Positions 56,218 through 64,000 of a stretch of 64,000 nucleotides of DNA are shown here, one piece after another. The stretch comes from Nitrosospira multiformis (GTDB lineage: Bacteria > Pseudomonadota > Gammaproteobacteria > Burkholderiales > Nitrosomonadaceae). The notes below the pieces were generated by a model that saw nothing but the letters and a program-made list of their open reading frames with translations, did no database searches and had not been told where the DNA came from. A program made the position numbers and the translations under genes. The first letter of the stretch is position 1, and every line of letters starts with the position of its first letter. Location of the stretch: contig JAFKJB010000010.1 in the NCBI GenBank assembly GCA_017306155.1, positions 1-64,000 of the forward strand, in the 5' to 3' direction.

Positions 56218-56789
56218 TTGGAAGCTTTTAAAGGATATTCTGCTGGCGAGGTCCGATATGTGGATATGCGGCGGAATCGACCCGACCCAGGATCAACCCC
56301 AACGACGGTTCCGGTAAAGTTTCCAGAATAACATGAAGTCATGAATAAATCCCGCACGCGAGTATGGCTTTACGGGATAAGCTGCATGAACCGTGACGAT
56401 GGGGTGCACTGCTAACAGCAAAATGGTATTAAGTGGTCCTTGAAGGGGAGAGCAGGCCCATGCTCGCTTGCCGCGTTTTTCCCCATGCGTCATCTGTTCA
56501 TACTCTGGCAATTGGTGCTCAGGATCAGGGATGATTGTGGAAAACAATCTCGATTATGTGCGCAGGGTGCACATACGCTTTTGCTATCGAATGAAAGAAT
56601 TTCGCTGCCCCGAAAACGCTGCCGACGATCGGTTTGACACTTGACTCCATTCAGCTACGCTTTCAAGAGCCCGCTCCCGCAGGCTCGCGCAAGACTCTTC
56701 TGCGCGCATGCTGGGAAAATTCCTGGCATTCAATCTCGGACGAACTGTCGAGACTAAATACAACAGGCCTTCCGCCTAGCGCTGCATGA
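56218..56789. other. Intergenic region with a gene remnant
   Basis: About 570 bases with no intact gene. A short ATP-grasp-like fragment lies at 56708-56779. The rest shows no motif, hairpin or transposon end that I recognise. Together with the fragment it suggests a lost gene. Confidence 0.45.
56708..56779 (+). pseudogene. C-terminal remnant of an ATP-grasp paralog
   Basis: The frame reads MLGKFLAFNLGRTVETKY and ends at a stop 6 codons later. The intact protein at 49.7-51.0 kb ends with RFGKLLAFNLKRTVEA followed by a few residues. The match is about two thirds over 15 residues and ends at nearly the same place relative to the stop. No upstream homology is seen in any frame, so only the 3' tip survives. 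Confidence 0.5.
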
Positions 56790-57560
56790 TTACACTTTGC
56801 TCAACCTCTTCTCGCCGAAGAGCTCTTCTGCCTTTATCAGATCAGCGGGAAAATCAATTTCACACCAGGAGCTTTCCAGTACAAAACACGCTTTCACCAG
56901 TTGCCTGCTGGCGAGGTTCTCTATTATGGAGAGATACCAGGCTTTGAGTCCGTTCTGGTGTCGCAGTGCTTCCTCAAGGGCATCGCGAAAAAGCAGCGGC
57001 CCACGTTCCCTGAAAAGAACAAGGCCGACAGATTCGGCATCGACCTGACCCGCCGGCAAGGTCTTGCTGACATGTCTGACCCATCCGTTTTCATCCAGCT
57101 GGACTTTCATGTCATCCGCATCATAGGCAGGTTTTTGATCTACGCTGAGCGTAACAGGCGCTGGATCAGAGCCTAGCACTCTCGCCAGTAAAACCTTCTC
57201 AAACAGCGTATCCCCATTCAGAAGCAGAAAATCGCGGTCCATGGCCGCACGTGCGATCCAGCAACTTACCAGGTTATCCGTCATACTGAAAAAGGGGTTG
57301 AAAACGGTCTCGATTCTTCCGTCGTCTCCATAACGCTGCTGTAGCAAAGCTTCAACCAGGCAGGACTGGAAACCGGTGACCACTGTCACCTGATTGATTC
57401 CTGTTGACAGCAGAGCATCGATCTGCCACTCGATGATCGGTTTGCCTGAAATCGGCAACAGGCATTTGGGAATACTGGTTGTCAACGCACCCAGCCGACG
57501 TCCCTGTCCGGCGCTCAGAATAATCGCCTTGACAGGAGGTTTTTCTTCGCTACCCGCCAT
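56790..57560 (-). CDS. Sugar-phosphate/choline-type nucleotidyltransferase
   Basis: 256 residues with the full NTP-transferase loop AIILSAGQGRRLGALT, SIPKCLLPISGKPIIEWQ, LLNGDTLFEKV (metal site) and ESSWCEIDFPADL. It resembles the LicC/phosphocholine cytidylyltransferase-like group (NPFFSMTDNLVSCWIAR). It would make a CDP- or UDP-activated small molecule. It is the last gene of a leftward operon, 131 bases after the HAD gene. The substrate is not deducible; the pathway below suggests a phosphorylated sugar-acid precursor. Confidence 0.78.
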   Translation of the reverse strand: MAGSEEKPPVKAIILSAGQGRRLGALTTSIPKCLLPISGKPIIEWQIDALLSTGINQVTVVTGFQSCLVEALLQQRYGDDGRIETVFNPFFSMTDNLVSCWIARAAMDRDFLLLNGDTLFEKVLLARVLGSDPAPVTLSVDQKPAYDADDMKVQLDENGWVRHVSKTLPAGQVDAESVGLVLFRERGPLLFRDALEEALRHQNGLKAWYLSIIENLASRQLVKACFVLESSWCEIDFPADLIKAEELFGEKRLSKV

Positions 57561-57691
57561 ATTGCAATCAGCTCTCGAAATGGAACAAGCCCTTGAAGGT
57601 TATATCTTTAAAGCATTCCAGCTTTGTATCTGGCCGCTTGATGTGGAGTGAGTGGGGCATATGCGGCTGGGCGTTGTTCATGAGGCTGTGT

Positions 57692-58333
57692 TCAAAGGAG
57701 TAACGGACTCAGGTCGGGTAGTACATTTACATGAGCTGGAAAAGGATTTTGATCGCCAGGACGTACCCGCCCTATAAATGCGACATTGTTGACCGCGGCG
57801 CTCTGATAATCGATCAAGGCGTCTCCGATCATCAGCACGCGCTCCGGTTGAAGGCGATGGGTAGTCAGGATGTCCGCGATCAGTTTCTGCTTGGGAGTGG
57901 GTGAACCGCGCACGGCAGTAAAATAAGATCCCAGACCGCGGCGAACAACGATCGTATTCAGTTCGGTTTCCGGCGTACCGGATGCAACAAATAAGGGAAT
58001 TCGTCCAGCTTCACGCTGGATCAGTTCCGCTGCGCCTGGGACCGGGGCGCTTGCAATCACAGCTTCGACCACCAGTTCAGAGAAGCGCTGATCGAGTTGC
58101 CGCTCTTCCTCCGTGGTAAGCGGGGATTTTTCCAGCAGTTCTTCCTGAAAATAACGAAATTTATGATAACGCGACATGCCGCCGTTCAGGACATGATACT
58201 TCGCCACTTCGGCCATTACCACTTCGCCATATTCCCGGTAGAGATTGGCAAACGCCTGTGTCTTGATTTCCCCTGATTCGACCACGACCCCGTCGAAATC
58301 GAAGATGATCGCTTGCCACGCAGCGGTCTTCAT
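57692..58333 (-). CDS. HAD phosphatase (beta-phosphoglucomutase/Gph type)
   Basis: 213 residues: IIFDFDGVVVES (nucleophile and acid/base aspartates), FVASGTPETEL, PKQKLIADIL, and MIGDALIDYQSA. It belongs to the HAD subfamily I and removes phosphate from a small metabolite in the cytoplasm. Its ATG overlaps the stop of the epimerase gene by ATGA. Its place in the operon suggests dephosphorylation of a sugar or sugar acid before activation. Nothing is missing from the catalytic set. Confidence 0.83.
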   Translation of the reverse strand: MKTAAWQAIIFDFDGVVVESGEIKTQAFANLYREYGEVVMAEVAKYHVLNGGMSRYHKFRYFQEELLEKSPLTTEEERQLDQRFSELVVEAVIASAPVPGAAELIQREAGRIPLFVASGTPETELNTIVVRRGLGSYFTAVRGSPTPKQKLIADILTTHRLQPERVLMIGDALIDYQSAAVNNVAFIGRVRPGDQNPFPAHVNVLPDLSPLLL

Positions 58334-59259
58334 GCCTTATTATCCGATGCCAATGGTATGACTTCTTCATCTTCATCCGAACGATGCATGCTCTGATGAA
58401 TATCCTGAAGACAATCCAGCAATCCCTGTCCCAGATCGACATGCTCGTTCAGCACCAGCTTACGGCCGATACGCGGCTGGTATGCATAAGGTGTTACTTC
58501 GTAATGATGTCCCGCGCGTGCTTCGTCGAAACGCAGGTCGATTTTCCAGGGCATGATTTCCGAGATCATTGTCATCACATCCTTGATGTGCAGCCGCTCC
58601 TGCCCGGTCAGGATCAGGTGACGATTCGCAAATTCCGGTGCCAGCACCTGCACGCTCATGCGTGCCGCATCTTCCACGTGGATGTACTCCCGAATTGCTT
58701 CCCCGCTGCCGTGATAAGTAATCGAGTGCCGTTCCAGTGCTTCATACAGCATCCGGTAGATGCCGTTTCTCGCATCGGCGCGGCGCCCATAGAGCGATCC
58801 ATAGCGCAGAATACTATACTCCAGGCCATAACGTTCGTGATAGGTTTCGATGAAACGTTCCGCTGCCTGCTTGCTGGCGCGGTAAAAGGAACCTGACTCG
58901 GAGTAGACATAAATCGTGCTCGCGAAAACGAAGCGCCGGGCGCCGGCAAGACGTGCCGCTTCCAGCGTATGCATGTTACCCAGCACATTGATGGTCGCGG
59001 TAGCGATGGGCTTTTCCTGCGCTTCGTCGATATCTGCAATGGCGGCAAAATTGTAGACCACGTCGACGCCGTGAGCTGCTTCCTTCACCTGCTCCAGATC
59101 CATGATATCGCCAATGATCATCTCCTGATCCGCGCGCTGGTAGCGCGATGGAGAACGGTCGAACAGGCGCACTCGATAGCCCGAGGCAGAAAGCGCGTCG
59201 GCGACATGGCTGCCCAGAAAACCACTGGCACCATAGACAATGGCAATCTCGCTGGACAT
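58330..59259 (-). CDS. NAD-dependent sugar epimerase/dehydratase
   Basis: 309 residues with the extended-SDR motif IVYGASGFLGSHVADAL, VVYNFAAIADIDEAQ, FASTIYVYSESGSFYRASKQAAE (S..YxxxK) and LRYGSLYGRRADARNGI. Proteins of this kind epimerise or dehydrate nucleotide sugars, or act on sugar lactones. It lies between a 2-hydroxyacid dehydrogenase gene (8 bases) and the HAD gene (overlap). The precise reaction is unknown. Acidic active-site Tyr and Lys are present. Confidence 0.84.
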   Translation of the reverse strand: MSSEIAIVYGASGFLGSHVADALSASGYRVRLFDRSPSRYQRADQEMIIGDIMDLEQVKEAAHGVDVVYNFAAIADIDEAQEKPIATATINVLGNMHTLEAARLAGARRFVFASTIYVYSESGSFYRASKQAAERFIETYHERYGLEYSILRYGSLYGRRADARNGIYRMLYEALERHSITYHGSGEAIREYIHVEDAARMSVQVLAPEFANRHLILTGQERLHIKDVMTMISEIMPWKIDLRFDEARAGHHYEVTPYAYQPRIGRKLVLNEHVDLGQGLLDCLQDIHQSMHRSDEDEEVIPLASDNKA

Positions 59260-59267
59260 CTGCTGTT

Positions 59268-60215
59268 TTAACCTTTTTCCATTACACCCGCTTCGATCAA
59301 GCCGCGCACGAGATTTTCCGCAGCTTCCAGTTCCATGCGCTGTCGCGATTCTTTTGCAAGAGAGCCGATATGGGACGTCAGAATTGCGTTATCGCATTGC
59401 AGTAACGGGCCATAATACGGTTCCTGCTCGAAAACGTCTATTGCCGCTCCCCCAAGCCGCCCACTGTTCAAGGCGTCGGCCAGCGCTGCTTCATCTATCA
59501 GACCGCCCCGGGCCGTATTGATGACGATCGCACCAGGCTTCATCCGTGCAAATGCTTTTTCATTCAACAGATGATGAGTGTCCGCGTCGTAGGTCAGGTG
59601 CAGGCTGATAATATCCGCTTCGGCTATCAAGGTTTCAAAGGGTGCCAGTTTCACGCCTTCCATTCCCGCAGGCACTTCCTTTACATAAGTATCGTGCGCC
59701 ACCACCTGTGCTTCAAACGCACGGCACAGCCGGGCTACACGTGACCCCACCCGCCCGAGTCCCACGATTCCCACCTTTTGGGCAGCCAGCAGGCCTCCTT
59801 GGGCCCTGGGCCACTGCCCCGCGTGAACCAGTTTATCTGTTTGGCATATTTTTCTCAATGCTGCCATTATCAGGGCCAGTGAGAGTTCCGCAACCGCCTG
59901 AGCGGGCGCTTCCGGCGTATTCAACACCTTGATTCCATACCGCCTTGCCGCGCCGAGATCGACGCTGTCGAGACCGCTGCCGCAGCGCGATACGACTTTC
60001 AGGCTCCTGGCACAGGAGAAAACCCGTTCTGTGAGAGGCTCCACGCCTGCGATCATCCCCACTGTATCTTCGCCCAGCAGGGCGATAACCTCATCCTCGG
60101 TAAGTTTCCGCTTATGACTGTTTTCGGAAATGTATATGCCTTTCTCCTGTAAAGGCCGGAGGGCGATATTATGGCTGACATCGAATGACGAGGTGGAGAT
60201 CGCAAGTTTGTTCAT
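59268..60215 (-). CDS. D-isomer 2-hydroxyacid dehydrogenase (SerA-like, short)
   Basis: 315 residues, without the ACT domain of true SerA. It has VGIVGLGRVGSRVARL (Rossmann), VSRCGSGLDSVDL, and the catalytic Arg in NTARGGLIDE, Glu in FEQEPYYG and His in LTSHIGSLAKE. It reduces or oxidises D-2-hydroxyacids with NAD(H). In this operon it may act on a 2-keto acid made by the HpaI aldolase, or on phosphoglycerate. Its ATG overlaps the aldolase stop. Confidence 0.86.
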   Translation of the reverse strand: MNKLAISTSSFDVSHNIALRPLQEKGIYISENSHKRKLTEDEVIALLGEDTVGMIAGVEPLTERVFSCARSLKVVSRCGSGLDSVDLGAARRYGIKVLNTPEAPAQAVAELSLALIMAALRKICQTDKLVHAGQWPRAQGGLLAAQKVGIVGLGRVGSRVARLCRAFEAQVVAHDTYVKEVPAGMEGVKLAPFETLIAEADIISLHLTYDADTHHLLNEKAFARMKPGAIVINTARGGLIDEAALADALNSGRLGGAAIDVFEQEPYYGPLLQCDNAILTSHIGSLAKESRQRMELEAAENLVRGLIEAGVMEKG

Positions 60216-60973
60216 AGGGCTTCCCTGATATTTTGCAAATGGCTGCGGCAGACGGTATCGAGAATGCGGATATCCAGGCCATAGCCAAGAAAACTGAAGC
60301 CCGCCTCGATATTGCGGCGCAACTGTTCCGGATTGGGCTCGACCACATGAATCCCGCCTGCCTTGCCCGCGCGCCGCCCGGCATCTTTTACCCGTTCTAT
60401 CGCAGCCTGGACTTCCGGGTCATCGAGTTCTCCGGGACGACCGAGTGATCCCGAAAGATCATAAGGGCCTATGATGTAAGCATCGATCCCCGGAACGGAA
60501 AGAATCGAATCGATGGCATCGACTGCGTCGATATGCTCGATCATGGCAATGATGACCGCATTTTCTTCCAGCCAGTGGCGATACTGCTGAAACCGCGCAC
60601 CATATCCTTGGGCGCGCGCGAGGCCGACTCCCCGCTGTCCACGGGGAGGATAATATACTGCGTTTACGGCTGCTTCGGCATCCGCCGCCGTTTTGATCAT
60701 GGGCACCATGATGCCTGTTGCCCCTGCATCCATGATCCGCTTGATCTGGTCAGGATGATTCGACGTCAGCCGCACGATGGCGGGGCATGCACGGCCGTCG
60801 AGCACCTGGATCAGCATCTGAACTTCACCCAGTTCCAGAACGCTGTGTTCCGTATCCAGCACCAGCCAGTCAAATCCCGCCGCAGCCATGATATCGGCAA
60901 TGGAAGGATGTCCCAAAGTGATCCAGGAACCGATAGTCAGGGCGTTGCGGGCCAGTTTTGCTTTTAGTTGCAC
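60212..60973 (-). CDS. HpcH/HpaI-type class II aldolase
   Basis: 253 residues. GSWITLGHPSIADIMAAAGFDWLVLDTEHS, PAIVRLTSNHPDQIKRIMDAGATGIMVPM, RGVGLARAQGYG, IAMIEHIDAVDA and IIGPYDLSGSLG are the HpaI family blocks, with metal Glu and Asp. These enzymes cleave or form 2-keto-3-deoxy acids from pyruvate and an aldehyde. Combined with a KdsB-like cytidylyltransferase just upstream, synthesis of an unusual 3-deoxy-ulosonic acid is the most economical hypothesis. It starts 51 bases after the KdsB-like stop. Confidence 0.88.
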   Translation of the reverse strand: MQLKAKLARNALTIGSWITLGHPSIADIMAAAGFDWLVLDTEHSVLELGEVQMLIQVLDGRACPAIVRLTSNHPDQIKRIMDAGATGIMVPMIKTAADAEAAVNAVYYPPRGQRGVGLARAQGYGARFQQYRHWLEENAVIIAMIEHIDAVDAIDSILSVPGIDAYIIGPYDLSGSLGRPGELDDPEVQAAIERVKDAGRRAGKAGGIHVVEPNPEQLRRNIEAGFSFLGYGLDIRILDTVCRSHLQNIREAL

Positions 60974-61024
60974 GTATGAACCTTGAGAAATGAAGTTGCG
61001 TCCGAGAGAATTATAGAGTCCGCA

Positions 61025-61792
61025 TCAGTATGATGCGAGTAACGGATCTTTCTCCATCAGTCCGGCTACACGCTCCAGGTCGGCCTGGGTGTCGACAGCC
61101 TGCGTGTTGAACCGGGTTTCCACCATTTTTACACGATAACCGTGCTCCAAGAGCCGCAGCATGTCTACCGATTCAAGCTTCTCGAGCGGCGTGGATGGCA
61201 ACCTGGAGAATTCGAGCAACGTTTCGCGACGGAAAGGAATGATGCATACTTGTTTGAAAGCCAGAGTATGCGGAAAATCAGAGCCGGCAGACAGGGCGGA
61301 GGCAGGCACAGTCGGGATTGGCTGGCGCGACATGAAAAGTGCATCGCCACGCTGATTGGTGACAACCTTGATTGTATTGAAGTCGTAGAAATCCGCTTTA
61401 TTATCGATGCTCCGCATGAGATTCACACACTCCAGTTCCGGGTCATGCCGGAACGGTTCCACCGCTGCATCGATCATCTCCGGATGGGTCATTGGCTCAT
61501 CGCCCTGTACCATAACGATAAGTTCAGCCTCGATTTCTGCCACCGCCTCGGCCACCCGGTCGCTCGCACGTTCATGGGTATCCGCGGTCATAATCACCGG
61601 CGCACCGAAATTCTCCGCGGCGCGTCGTATTTCGTCGTCGCAGGTAGCTATATAAGTTGCATCAAGCGCCTTGCTCAGAGCGACACGTTTATACACATGT
61701 TCGAGCATGGTTCGGCCCAGCAGGTTCGCAATTGGTTTTCCTGGAAAACGGGACGAACCCATGCGGGCCGGTATGACAGCGATTGTTTTCAT
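61025..61792 (-). CDS. KdsB-like CMP-ulosonate cytidylyltransferase
   Basis: 255 residues: TIAVIPARMGSSRFPGKPI, IVMVQGDEPMTHPEM, ALFMSRQPIPTV and LEKLESVDMLRLLEHGYRV parallel Kdo cytidylyltransferase, but with spacing and residues that differ from housekeeping KdsB (for example MSRQPIP in place of SRSPIP). It heads the leftward operon. It probably activates a 3-deoxy-ulosonic acid as CMP derivative; whether Kdo or a relative cannot be told. A housekeeping kdsB would be expected elsewhere in the genome. Confidence 0.84.
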   Translation of the reverse strand: MKTIAVIPARMGSSRFPGKPIANLLGRTMLEHVYKRVALSKALDATYIATCDDEIRRAAENFGAPVIMTADTHERASDRVAEAVAEIEAELIVMVQGDEPMTHPEMIDAAVEPFRHDPELECVNLMRSIDNKADFYDFNTIKVVTNQRGDALFMSRQPIPTVPASALSAGSDFPHTLAFKQVCIIPFRRETLLEFSRLPSTPLEKLESVDMLRLLEHGYRVKMVETRFNTQAVDTQADLERVAGLMEKDPLLASY

Positions 61793-62188
61793 GTGGGATG
61801 TATGTTAATTGAAGGCAATGAAACCGATGCTTTTCACTTTGAACTGATGACCACCTTTATTTATCGAGATAGGTTGCACCTTTAAAGTAAAGGGGCGAAA
61901 GGTGCGCATCAGGCATCGGGAGTTGTACAGTGGGGGTCAGTGGTTGTGGGGCTATATATTGTGGGGCTATATATCCGGGCGGCCGCAACAGAATGCTGCG
62001 GAATCGGGCTAATAACTTAGTAATGCTCCATTTTAACAGAAGGCCCGGGAAGTAAAAACATCTGCAATGCTAGTAAAATCGGTATCAGCCCGTGTAAAAT
62101 CACAAGATTTTTCCCTGAGAATATCTGAAGTGTCTCAAAATGAGGAGATGCAGCGTATTGCTTGCGTCCAAGGAATAGGTATGCTGGT
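61793..62188. other. Divergent intergenic region between KdsB-like operon and paralog B
   Basis: About 395 A/T-rich bases, likely holding both promoters. It contains a 15-base tandem repeat (61945-61974). GGAATAGGT lies about ten bases before the paralog B ATG. No gene is seen. Confidence 0.45.
61945..61974. repeat. Short tandem duplication, 15-base unit twice
   Basis: TGTGGGGCTATATAT occurs twice back to back in the divergent promoter region. It may be a slippage product, or an operator pair; nothing more can be said. Confidence 0.6.
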
Positions 62189-63511
62189 ATGAAAGCTTTA
62201 TTTTTCCTCCGTCATTATAATGACATCGATCACATTACACCGGTCATTTACAAATGGACCAGCAAGGGTCATACCTGTGACATCGTCCTGATCGGCAACT
62301 CGCGGTTCCGAGCGGATTATCGCATCAGGTTCCTGAAAGGCCTCGAGGGGGTGCGGATAGCCTATATTGCGGATGTATTGCCGCCATTCGACTTTATCAG
62401 ATGGTTTTTTCAGACGCTGATACTGATCCGTAGCCTCCGTCGCCCCTTCATCGGACCGATCATGAAGAAACTGGAGGAGGTTTATCATGCCAAGCGACGC
62501 GAGCCGATCTGGGAACGCACGGCGAAGCACCTGCTGACCCGGAGTTTTGCAGAGAATGAGGAAGGCGTGGTGGTGTTTGACTGGATAGAACGCAATTCCT
62601 CCATCTGTGTGGAATGGGTCGAGGTGGTACTGTCGACAGCGCGCAGGATGGGCCTGGGTACGGTATCGCTGCCGCATGGAGACAGCCCCCATGCCAGCCA
62701 GTTGATCCGGCGGCGCGAGTTGCGGCTGGAGCCGGATACCACGTTTGCCAACGCCGGCATTTTCGAAAAGGTTGTGGTGCCGAACGAGTTATGCTCAGTA
62801 CGCTTTCGTCCTTTCATGGATAACCAGAAGCTTGCGGTACTTGGTTCTCCACGCTACTGCGACGAGTGGCTCGCCAAACTGGCAACGCTGATGCCGCCCT
62901 CGCCGCTGGCGCGCTCCGATAGCAACCTCAAGGTGGTGATGTTTCTGAGAAAGAGTAACTTTTCCACTTTCTGGGAAGAAGTGGGAGAGGTGGTGCGTAT
63001 AGTGGCAGGCTTTCCGGGAGTGGAGCTTATAATAAAGCCGCATACCCGGGGCGGCTGGCAGCAATTCCTGACAAAAGATGTTTCGCTTCGGCGTTTGCCC
63101 AATGTGCAAGTGGCAGGCGGCAGTCTTCATTCCATCCATCTGATGAACTGGGCGGATGTCATCATCGATCTTGCCACCTCTGTAGTATTCGAGGCGGTAA
63201 AGGCCGGAAAGCCCGTGCTGGCGGCGGATTACCTGCATGCCGGTCGCTCGGCCCTGGCTGAGTATCTGCCGGAAGCAGAATTGCGTTGCCGCGATGATGT
63301 ATATAAGCACATGGAAAAATTCCTCACGCAAGGTTGTGGTTCTTTTTATATAGAAGAGCATCGTCAGCGTTTCCTCAAGGAAATGATCGACGTGGGGGAT
63401 CCGGACGTGTTATCGCGTTATGTTGCGCTGCTGGAGGGGCAAGTACAGCCAAAGGCAAGCCAGAGTCATTCTGAGCCGCGAAACAGCACCAAGGATTTCG
63501 CTTTTGCCTGA
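62189..63511 (+). CDS. Surface-polysaccharide transferase, paralog B
   Basis: 440 residues from the ATG at 62189, opening MKALFFLRHYNDIDHITPVI. The same blocks as in the protein at 47.0-48.3 kb occur in the same order: VVVFDWIERNSSICVEWVEV, SLPHGDSPHASQLIR, VLGSPRYCDEWL, IKPHTRGGW, MNWADVIIDLATSVVFEAV, LAADYLHAGRS. Similarity is high in protein and moderate in DNA, so the duplication is old. GT-B-like cytoplasmic transferase for a capsule or O-antigen component is likely. It faces away from paralog A. Confidence 0.75.
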   Translation: MKALFFLRHYNDIDHITPVIYKWTSKGHTCDIVLIGNSRFRADYRIRFLKGLEGVRIAYIADVLPPFDFIRWFFQTLILIRSLRRPFIGPIMKKLEEVYHAKRREPIWERTAKHLLTRSFAENEEGVVVFDWIERNSSICVEWVEVVLSTARRMGLGTVSLPHGDSPHASQLIRRRELRLEPDTTFANAGIFEKVVVPNELCSVRFRPFMDNQKLAVLGSPRYCDEWLAKLATLMPPSPLARSDSNLKVVMFLRKSNFSTFWEEVGEVVRIVAGFPGVELIIKPHTRGGWQQFLTKDVSLRRLPNVQVAGGSLHSIHLMNWADVIIDLATSVVFEAVKAGKPVLAADYLHAGRSALAEYLPEAELRCRDDVYKHMEKFLTQGCGSFYIEEHRQRFLKEMIDVGDPDVLSRYVALLEGQVQPKASQSHSEPRNSTKDFAFA

Positions 63512-63544
63512 TAACTAGCCGGCTTCGCTGGTAGTGTTCTCAAG

Positions 63545-63810
63545 GAGGTGCGGGTGCATCACAGCAAGCCGGTAAAAAAATGGGCTGACGAACACAAGGA
63601 AAAAATTGCGCTGTTCTACCTGTCCGGTTACAGCCCGGAATTAAATCCGGGAGAACGGCCGATTTGAAGCACGCCCTCTGCTCAAAAGTACCGGTGCGTA
63701 CCAAAGCCAGACGCAAGGAAGCTGCCATAAAACATATGCTGATACTGGAGCAGTCCCCTGAGCGTGTGAAGAAATATTTTCAGGATCCTTACGGCAAATA
63801 CGCAGCGTGA
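63545..63810 (+). mobile_element. IS630-type transposase, decayed C-terminal fragment
   Basis: The reading frame VRVHHSKPVKKWADEHKEK then FYLSGYSPELNPGERPI stops at TGA 63665-63667; the neighbouring frame continues LKHALCSKVPVRTKARRKEAA ... SPERVKKYFQDPYGKYAA to a stop at 63810. Together they form the last part of the DDE domain of an IS630 transposase (SPELNP with the final Glu). Against the family pattern ERLNADLKH the junction lacks about 7 bases, causing the frameshift. N-terminal two thirds are missing. It may be an old relic of the same IS as at the left edge. Confidence 0.75.
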
Positions 63811-63846
63811 AAACTTCAAACTTCATTTGGCCGGATCAATAGCTGT

Positions 63847-64000
63847 ATGCCGGCGTTGCCGTCCGTCGATGTGGTGATTCCCGTCCATAATGCACCAGTC
63901 CTGACACGGCGCTGCATCGATTCGGTCATTGCCTGCCTGAGCCAATCCATACGCTTTATTCTCATTCAGGATGACGCCTCGGGCATGGAAACCCGAGCCA
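63847..64000 (+). CDS. Family 2 glycosyltransferase, N-terminal part, running off the right edge
   Basis: The first 51 codons read MPALPSVDVVIPVHNAPVLT RRCIDSV and then FILIQDDASG, the start of a GT2 domain (VxIPVxN and IxQDDxS blocks for nucleotide sugar binding). The gene continues beyond the window. It lies just after the IS630 relic on the same strand and extends the glycan locus to the right. Confidence 0.8.
   Translation, partial: MPALPSVDVVIPVHNAPVLTRRCIDSVIACLSQSIRFILIQDDASGMETRA

Noticed and set aside
61945-61974. Possible CRISPR-like or iteron repeats
   Set aside because: Only two back-to-back copies with no spacer; listed as a short tandem repeat only.
47007-63511. Invertible DNA segment driven by the two transferase paralogs
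   Set aside because: DNA identity is only moderate, so homologous recombination between them seems unlikely today.

Overview
The window looks like chromosome of a betaproteobacterial ammonia oxidiser close to Nitrosospira or Nitrosomonas. This rests on family resemblance only: a PrsT-type exosortase-associated TPR lipoprotein, a transketolase-gap-pgk-pyk-fba run on one strand as in chemolithoautotrophs, and an rsmB-DUF4390-ntrY-ntrX block with fmt, def and dprA in typical betaproteobacterial order. No rRNA, tRNA or CRISPR array was recognised.

Layout. At 1-0.4 kb is the edge of an IS630-type transposase. The stretch 0.4-30.3 kb is mostly housekeeping: prsT; an inositol-monophosphatase-family enzyme with a thioredoxin-like protein; rsmE, argA and yggX; ppk1 next to a CYTH/CHAD protein; the carbon cluster tkt-gap-pgk-pyk-fba; the NtrY/NtrX-like two-component pair with a response regulator whose ATPase has decayed; rsmB, fmt, def, dprA and topB.

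From 30.4 to 40.3 kb the genes form a candidate envelope-lipid locus. A leftward ACP/ketosynthase pair diverges from a tightly packed rightward run: GNAT acyltransferase, MobA-like nucleotidyltransferase, LptF-like and LptG-like permeases, a CDP-alcohol phosphatidyltransferase with an extra N-terminal domain, and a diacylglycerol-kinase-like enzyme fused to a nucleotidyltransferase-like domain. The set resembles the machinery for bacterial ceramide-type lipids, with its own exporter. This is the most interesting undescribed system I can propose here.

From 40.4 to 63.5 kb lies a surface-glycan region. It holds a nonulosonate module (NeuB-like synthase lacking the SAF domain, cytidylyltransferase-phosphatase fusion, second cytidylyltransferase, Gfo/Idh/MocA oxidoreductase, SDR), a PLD-like protein, two outward-facing paralogous transferases at 47-48 and 62-63.5 kb, a Kdo hydroxylase, a sugar-transfer ATP-grasp protein, an O-antigen ligase, a GtrA-GT39 fusion, gpmA, a HIT protein, and a second sugar-acid operon (KdsB-like cytidylyltransferase, HpaI aldolase, 2-hydroxyacid dehydrogenase, epimerase, HAD phosphatase, nucleotidyltransferase). 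The window ends in a decayed IS630 fragment and the start of a family 2 glycosyltransferase. Fragments and paralogs suggest repeated gain and loss in this region.
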